Source: Streptomyces spirodelae (GTDB lineage: Bacteria; Actinomycetota; Actinomycetes; Streptomycetales; Streptomycetaceae). Taken from it: DNA of 64,000 nt. The notes beneath the pieces were generated by a model, which saw only the letters and a program-made list of their open reading frames with translations, made no database searches and was not told the origin of the DNA. Positions 61,018-64,000 of this stretch are shown piece by piece; the first letter of the stretch is position 1; every line of letters starts with the position of its first letter. The translations under genes and the position numbers were made by a program. The stretch covers positions 18,406 to 82,405 of the forward strand of contig NZ_JAFFZN010000034.1 in the NCBI RefSeq assembly GCF_017676385.1, given 5' to 3'.

Positions 61018-61043
61018 CAGGCCCCCGCCCCGGCGGGGGCCTG
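61018..61043 (+). terminator. ahcY terminator
   Basis: A perfect 12-bp stem (CAGGCCCCCGCC and its complement) around a 2-nt loop, 163 nt after the ahcY stop and 32 nt before the next start. Confidence 0.75.
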
Positions 61044-61074
61044 TCCGTCACCGCACCGAACCCGGACACCGCCC

Positions 61075-61689
61075 ATGCCCCGCGGCCGCTATTCGCTCCA
61101 CGATCCGCACGACCACACCTTCCTCGGCGAAGAACACTTCCACTGCGCCACCGGCCCCTCCGGCTGGCGCTACGTCTCTCAACTCACCACCCCCTCGGGT
61201 GAGCACGCGGGCTCGGTCGACCTCACCCTCGACGAACTCGGCCGCCCCATCCGGCTCGAACTCCACGCCGCGAACTGGCAGGTCCGCGGTGCGGCCCTGA
61301 ACGGCGTCACCTGGGTGCGCTCGGATCCCACAGGCGAGCAAGCCCAGGAGGGCAACGTCGCCGCGCACTCCTTCACCGGGGCATCCCCCGCATTTCTCGT
61401 CGCGACCTCACGGCTGCTGCGCCCGGCTCTCGGCGACCGGGCCACCCGCGTCCGTCTCGTCGCGTTCTCACCCCCCGTTCTCGCTCCCCGCACTCTCGAT
61501 CAGTCCTGGGCGCTGGTGAACAGCGAAACACACACCACTGACAGCGGCCCCCTCGTCGTGGAGAACTACCAGGTCAACGACCTTGAGACGGGGGAGCAGC
61601 ACACGGTGCACATCGCCGGCGACGTCGTCCTGGCAGCGCCGGGCATCGAGCTGGAAGACCTCGAATCACCGCCGTCGACCTTCGCCTGA
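61075..61689 (+). CDS. Conserved hypothetical protein
   Basis: 204 residues from the ATG at 61075; no strong ribosome site. No family recognised. Predicted mostly beta, with no TM or signal peptide. The N-terminus is rich in His (LHDPHDHTFLGEEHFHCATG), then VSQLTTPSGEHAGSVDLTLDELGRP, and a middle segment SFTGASPAFLVATSRLLR. The look is of a beta-barrel lipid- or ligand-binding protein (glycolipid-binding-like), which is only an impression. It lies between the ahcY terminator and the convergent RDD gene. Confidence 0.65.
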   Translation: MPRGRYSLHDPHDHTFLGEEHFHCATGPSGWRYVSQLTTPSGEHAGSVDLTLDELGRPIRLELHAANWQVRGAALNGVTWVRSDPTGEQAQEGNVAAHSFTGASPAFLVATSRLLRPALGDRATRVRLVAFSPPVLAPRTLDQSWALVNSETHTTDSGPLVVENYQVNDLETGEQHTVHIAGDVVLAAPGIELEDLESPPSTFA

Positions 61690-61725
61690 GCCAAGGCCGA
61701 GCGGTTGCCGAGCGGTTGCCGAGCT

Positions 61726-62667
61726 CTAGGAGGGCGGCACAAAGCCGCTGGTGGAAGGCCGCGGTCCGTCCCCGTCGCCGTCGTAGTCCCCGTCGTCGTC
61801 CCCTCCTGCCACAGGAGGAGTGGAAGAAGGAGAAGGCGGAGGAGAAAGGAGAGGAGAAGGGGGAGAAGGGGGAGAAGGCGAAGAAGGGACAGGAGAGGGA
61901 GAGGACATCCCCTCCGAGCCGGCGAACACCCGCCGCGCTTCCCGCTCCCGGCGCTCTGCCACAACCCCGGCCAGGTATCCGACGGCGGACATCCCCTGCG
62001 GCGACGAGCCCCCGGTCCAATCTCTGACATCGTCAGCCAGCCGCTCGGCCAATGAGCGCCGGACAGCGGGGTCCAACTGCTCGACGCGCAGCAAGAACTG
62101 CCGTACCGCAAACCACAGCGAGTCCGGAACCCGCGACAGATCGACTTCGGCGAACTGCGCGGACAGCCACTGCGGCGGAGGCGGCGGCACGGCCGGCCCC
62201 TCAACCGAGGGGACCCGCTCCCGCACCACCAGCGTCCCGGCGAACACATCCCCCAACCGTCGACCCCGCTCGGACACCAGCGACGCCACACACGCCACCA
62301 GCCCGAACAGCAGCTGGATCTCCACCACGCCAAGTGCCCCGCGCACCAGCGCGTGCCGGAACCGGATCGGTCCGCCGTCGTCCCGTACGACCCGCAGACC
62401 TGCCGCGATCTTCCCCACCGAGCGCCCGCCGGTCAGCGTCTCCACAGCGATCGGCACTCCGACGAGGACCAGCAGAAAAAGCCCCACCTGCACCGCGGCG
62501 AGCGCCGCCACGTCCAGGGACGACACAGCAGTGAGCAGCGCAAGCGTCAGGGCGATGTAGATGACCCAGACCAGCACCAGATCCAGGCAGACGGCCAGCG
62601 CCCGGCTCGGCAGCCGCGCAGGACGCAGCCCGAGTACGACGGCGTCACCTGTCACCAGCTGCTTCAT
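61726..62667 (-). CDS. RDD family membrane protein
   Basis: 313 residues from the ATG at 62667 (MKQLVTGDAVVLGLRPARLP); the longer frame to 62901 would overlap SpoIIM. RDD domain: PSRALAVCLDLVLVWVIYIA, GVPIAVETLTGGRSVGKIAAGLRVVR, and GRRLGDVFAGTLVVRERVP, with three TM helices. The C-terminal half is cytoplasmic, ending in PSPPSPPSP repeats and an acidic DDDGDYDGDGDG stretch. RDD proteins include Na+(Li+,K+)/H+ antiporters and unknown transporters. It is divergent from spoIIM across an intergenic region with CCCGTACCG iterons; this pair is common in actinobacteria. Confidence 0.88.
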   Translation of the reverse strand: MKQLVTGDAVVLGLRPARLPSRALAVCLDLVLVWVIYIALTLALLTAVSSLDVAALAAVQVGLFLLVLVGVPIAVETLTGGRSVGKIAAGLRVVRDDGGPIRFRHALVRGALGVVEIQLLFGLVACVASLVSERGRRLGDVFAGTLVVRERVPSVEGPAVPPPPPQWLSAQFAEVDLSRVPDSLWFAVRQFLLRVEQLDPAVRRSLAERLADDVRDWTGGSSPQGMSAVGYLAGVVAERREREARRVFAGSEGMSSPSPVPSSPSPPSPPSPLLSPPPSPSSTPPVAGGDDDGDYDGDGDGPRPSTSGFVPPS

Positions 62668-62702
62668 CGCGTACCCCCAGTCCTGACCCACCGTCCGTAT
62701 CA

Positions 62703-62729
62703 CCCGTACCGCCCGTACCGCCCGTACCG
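62703..62729. repeat. Three 9-bp iterons CCCGTACCG
   Basis: Three perfect direct copies, plus degenerate copies on both sides, in the 124-bp divergent region between the RDD and SpoIIM genes. Confidence 0.75.
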
Positions 62730-62791
62730 CCCGCAGCAGTCTCCGGTCCCGCCCCCAGTCTTCCAGTACGACGATCTGCCAAGCTCTCTCC

Positions 62792-63799
62792 ATGGACCTG
62801 GATGTCTTCGTCTCGGCCCACCGCGCCGAGTGGGACCGCCTGGACGAACTGCTGCGCCGCAAACGGAACCTCACGGGAGCGGAAGCCGACGAACTCGTCA
62901 CGCTCTACCAGCGCGCTGCCACCCACCTCTCCCAGGTCCAGTCGAGCGCCCCCGACCCAGCCGTCACCGACCGCCTCACCCAGCTGGTCGCCCGCGCCCG
63001 CAGCACGGTCACAGGGGCGCACAACGCCTCCTGGCGCAGCCTCGCACGCTTCTTCACAGCGGGCTTCCCCGCAGCTCTCTACCGCTCGCGCAACTGGTGG
63101 CTGCCGACAGCGCTCATCTCCACGGTCCTGGCCGCGCTCGTCGCCTATTGGGTGGCCACGCACCCGGAGGTCCGCGCCACGATCGGAGCCCCGGAGGAGC
63201 TCCGGGAGATGACCCGCCCGGGCGGCCAGTACGAGGCGTACTACTCGAGCCACCCCGCCACCTCATTCGCCGCCCAGGTCTGGACGAACAATGCTCAGGC
63301 CGCCGCCATCTGCCTCGTCTTCGGGGCCTTTCTAGGTGTGCCGGTGCTCTGGGTTCTCTTCCAGAACGTTCTCAACCTCGGAGTCGGCCTCGGTCTCATG
63401 CAGTCGGCCGGTCGTCTCGACACCTTCCTCGGCCTGCTCCTTCCGCACGGCCTCCTGGAGCTCACGGCCGTCTTCGTGGCAGCGGGGACAGGGCTGCGAC
63501 TGGGCTGGACGGTCATCGACCCAGGGCCTCGAAGCCGACGAACCGCGTTGGCCCAGGAAGGCCGCTCCGCACTGGGAATGGCCCTCGGCCTGGCACCCGT
63601 CCTGCTCGTCTCCGGCGTCATCGAAGCCTTTGTGACGCCCTCCGGCCTGCCCACCTGGGGCCGGATCATCATCGGGGTCCTGGCGGAACTGGCGTTCCTC
63701 GGCTACGTCTACGGGGTCGGACGACGAGCGGCCCGGCTGGGCGAAACCGGTGACATCGCCGTGTCGGATCGCTCCTCCGAAGCGCCGACTGCCGCATGA
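62792..63799 (+). CDS. Stage II sporulation protein M family membrane protein
   Basis: 335 residues from the ATG at 62792; CAAGCT ends 6 nt before the ATG and could be the -10 of a leaderless message. Five to six TM helices: LPTALISTVLAALVAYWVAT, AAAICLVFGAFLGVPVLWVL, LGLLLPHGLLELTAVFVAAG and IIIGVLAELAFLGYVYGVG. This is the SpoIIM/DUF95 family. The Bacillus SpoIIM works with SpoIID and SpoIIP in engulfment; in Streptomyces, which does not engulf, the role is unknown. It is divergent from RDD, an arrangement that, from memory, often goes with MoxR and DUF58 genes. Confidence 0.88.
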   Translation: MDLDVFVSAHRAEWDRLDELLRRKRNLTGAEADELVTLYQRAATHLSQVQSSAPDPAVTDRLTQLVARARSTVTGAHNASWRSLARFFTAGFPAALYRSRNWWLPTALISTVLAALVAYWVATHPEVRATIGAPEELREMTRPGGQYEAYYSSHPATSFAAQVWTNNAQAAAICLVFGAFLGVPVLWVLFQNVLNLGVGLGLMQSAGRLDTFLGLLLPHGLLELTAVFVAAGTGLRLGWTVIDPGPRSRRTALAQEGRSALGMALGLAPVLLVSGVIEAFVTPSGLPTWGRIIIGVLAELAFLGYVYGVGRRAARLGETGDIAVSDRSSEAPTAA

Positions 63800-63851
63800 T
63801 GTGCGCGGACAGCAGGGAACCTGCTACTGTCCTCTCCGCCCCGGAAACCCG

Positions 63852-63880
63852 TTGACGCGGTGCACCGTGGGCAGTAGATT
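63852..63880 (+). promoter_or_regulatory. Strong vegetative-type promoter with long leader at the window edge
   Basis: TTGACG (63852-63857), a 17-bp spacer, TAGATT (63875-63880), the best-matching sigma-70-type promoter in the window. At least 110 nt of untranslated sequence runs to the window end with no start codon context. A TACTGT upstream (63824-63829) could be a second -10. Multiple promoters and a long leader are typical of rRNA operons, but no 16S sequence is in the window. Confidence 0.6.
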
Positions 63881-64000
63881 CGAACAGTTGCCTAGAGTTG
63901 CACAAGCTCGGCAGCAGCAGTTAGTTTCTTCTTCGCTTCGAACCGAGAAATCCGGTGACGGAATTCTTGCGCGAGGAGCACCCGAACTCGAGGCAGATTC

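Overview
The window is a stretch of very GC-rich chromosome from an actinomycete, almost certainly a Streptomyces or a close relative. The evidence is the codon bias (G or C at nearly all third positions), many GTG and TTG starts, several apparently leaderless promoters, a whiB gene, SpoIIM and DUF3499/DUF5719 family proteins, coenzyme F420 genes and a dense set of LytR-CpsA-Psr (LCP) proteins. Gene content and order look like a conserved core region of Streptomyces chromosomes as I remember them (hut - sigI module - purEK - LCP cluster - F420 genes - whiB - mannose genes - ahcY). No synteny comparison was run. I saw no phage, transposon, CRISPR array, tRNA or rRNA gene.

Layout. 1-3370: end of a histidine-degradation operon (hutF fragment, hutI) meeting a secreted serine hydrolase head-on. 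3500-6802: a stress-sigma module with a SigB/SigF-type sigma factor and, divergently, a STAS anti-anti-sigma factor and a HATPase anti-sigma kinase, plus a truncated AraC-type protein. 7075-9899: three coupled genes for surface proteins, the first with an LPKTG sortase signal. 9908-14474: POT peptide transporter, two-component system, GtrA membrane protein. 14709-21114: purK, purE, a dipeptidase and a very large Tat-exported propeller-amidohydrolase. 21185-25081: acyl-CoA dehydrogenase, UDP-glucose dehydrogenase, and a CGNR regulator divergent from a VOC protein across a cluster of GTTACC operators.

25177-38820 is a cell-envelope region: five LCP phosphotransferases, an ExoA-like glycosyltransferase, a thioesterase, a TIGR03089 protein, a peptidoglycan-recognition amidase and a mannose-1-phosphate guanylyltransferase. 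38899-42908: an AlkA-type glycosylase, then cdo-fbiA-fbiB (coenzyme F420). An 852-bp upstream region precedes whiB. 44357-49812: a 1279-residue membrane glycosyltransferase with a Gln/Tyr-rich tail, coupled to a DUF5719 protein. 49941-56692: metallopeptidase, DUF3499, phosphomannomutase, Trm112-like, phosphosugar isomerase, mannose-6-phosphate isomerase and a cation transporter. With manC upstream, this gives fructose-6-P to GDP-mannose. 56865-63799: a stand-alone fructose-family PTS permease, ahcY with a structured leader, an unknown protein, an RDD protein and SpoIIM. The window ends on a strong vegetative-type promoter with at least 110 nt of untranslated leader.

Nothing here is a clear new defence or mobile system. 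The best leads are regulatory and architectural: the GTTACC operator cluster, an ECF-type promoter before one LCP gene, mutually exclusive hairpins before ahcY, the 3-gene surface operon, the orphan PTS permease, and in-frame minisatellites (a His-Asp-Gly repeat in the isomerase, a Gln/Tyr-rich tail in the glycosyltransferase).
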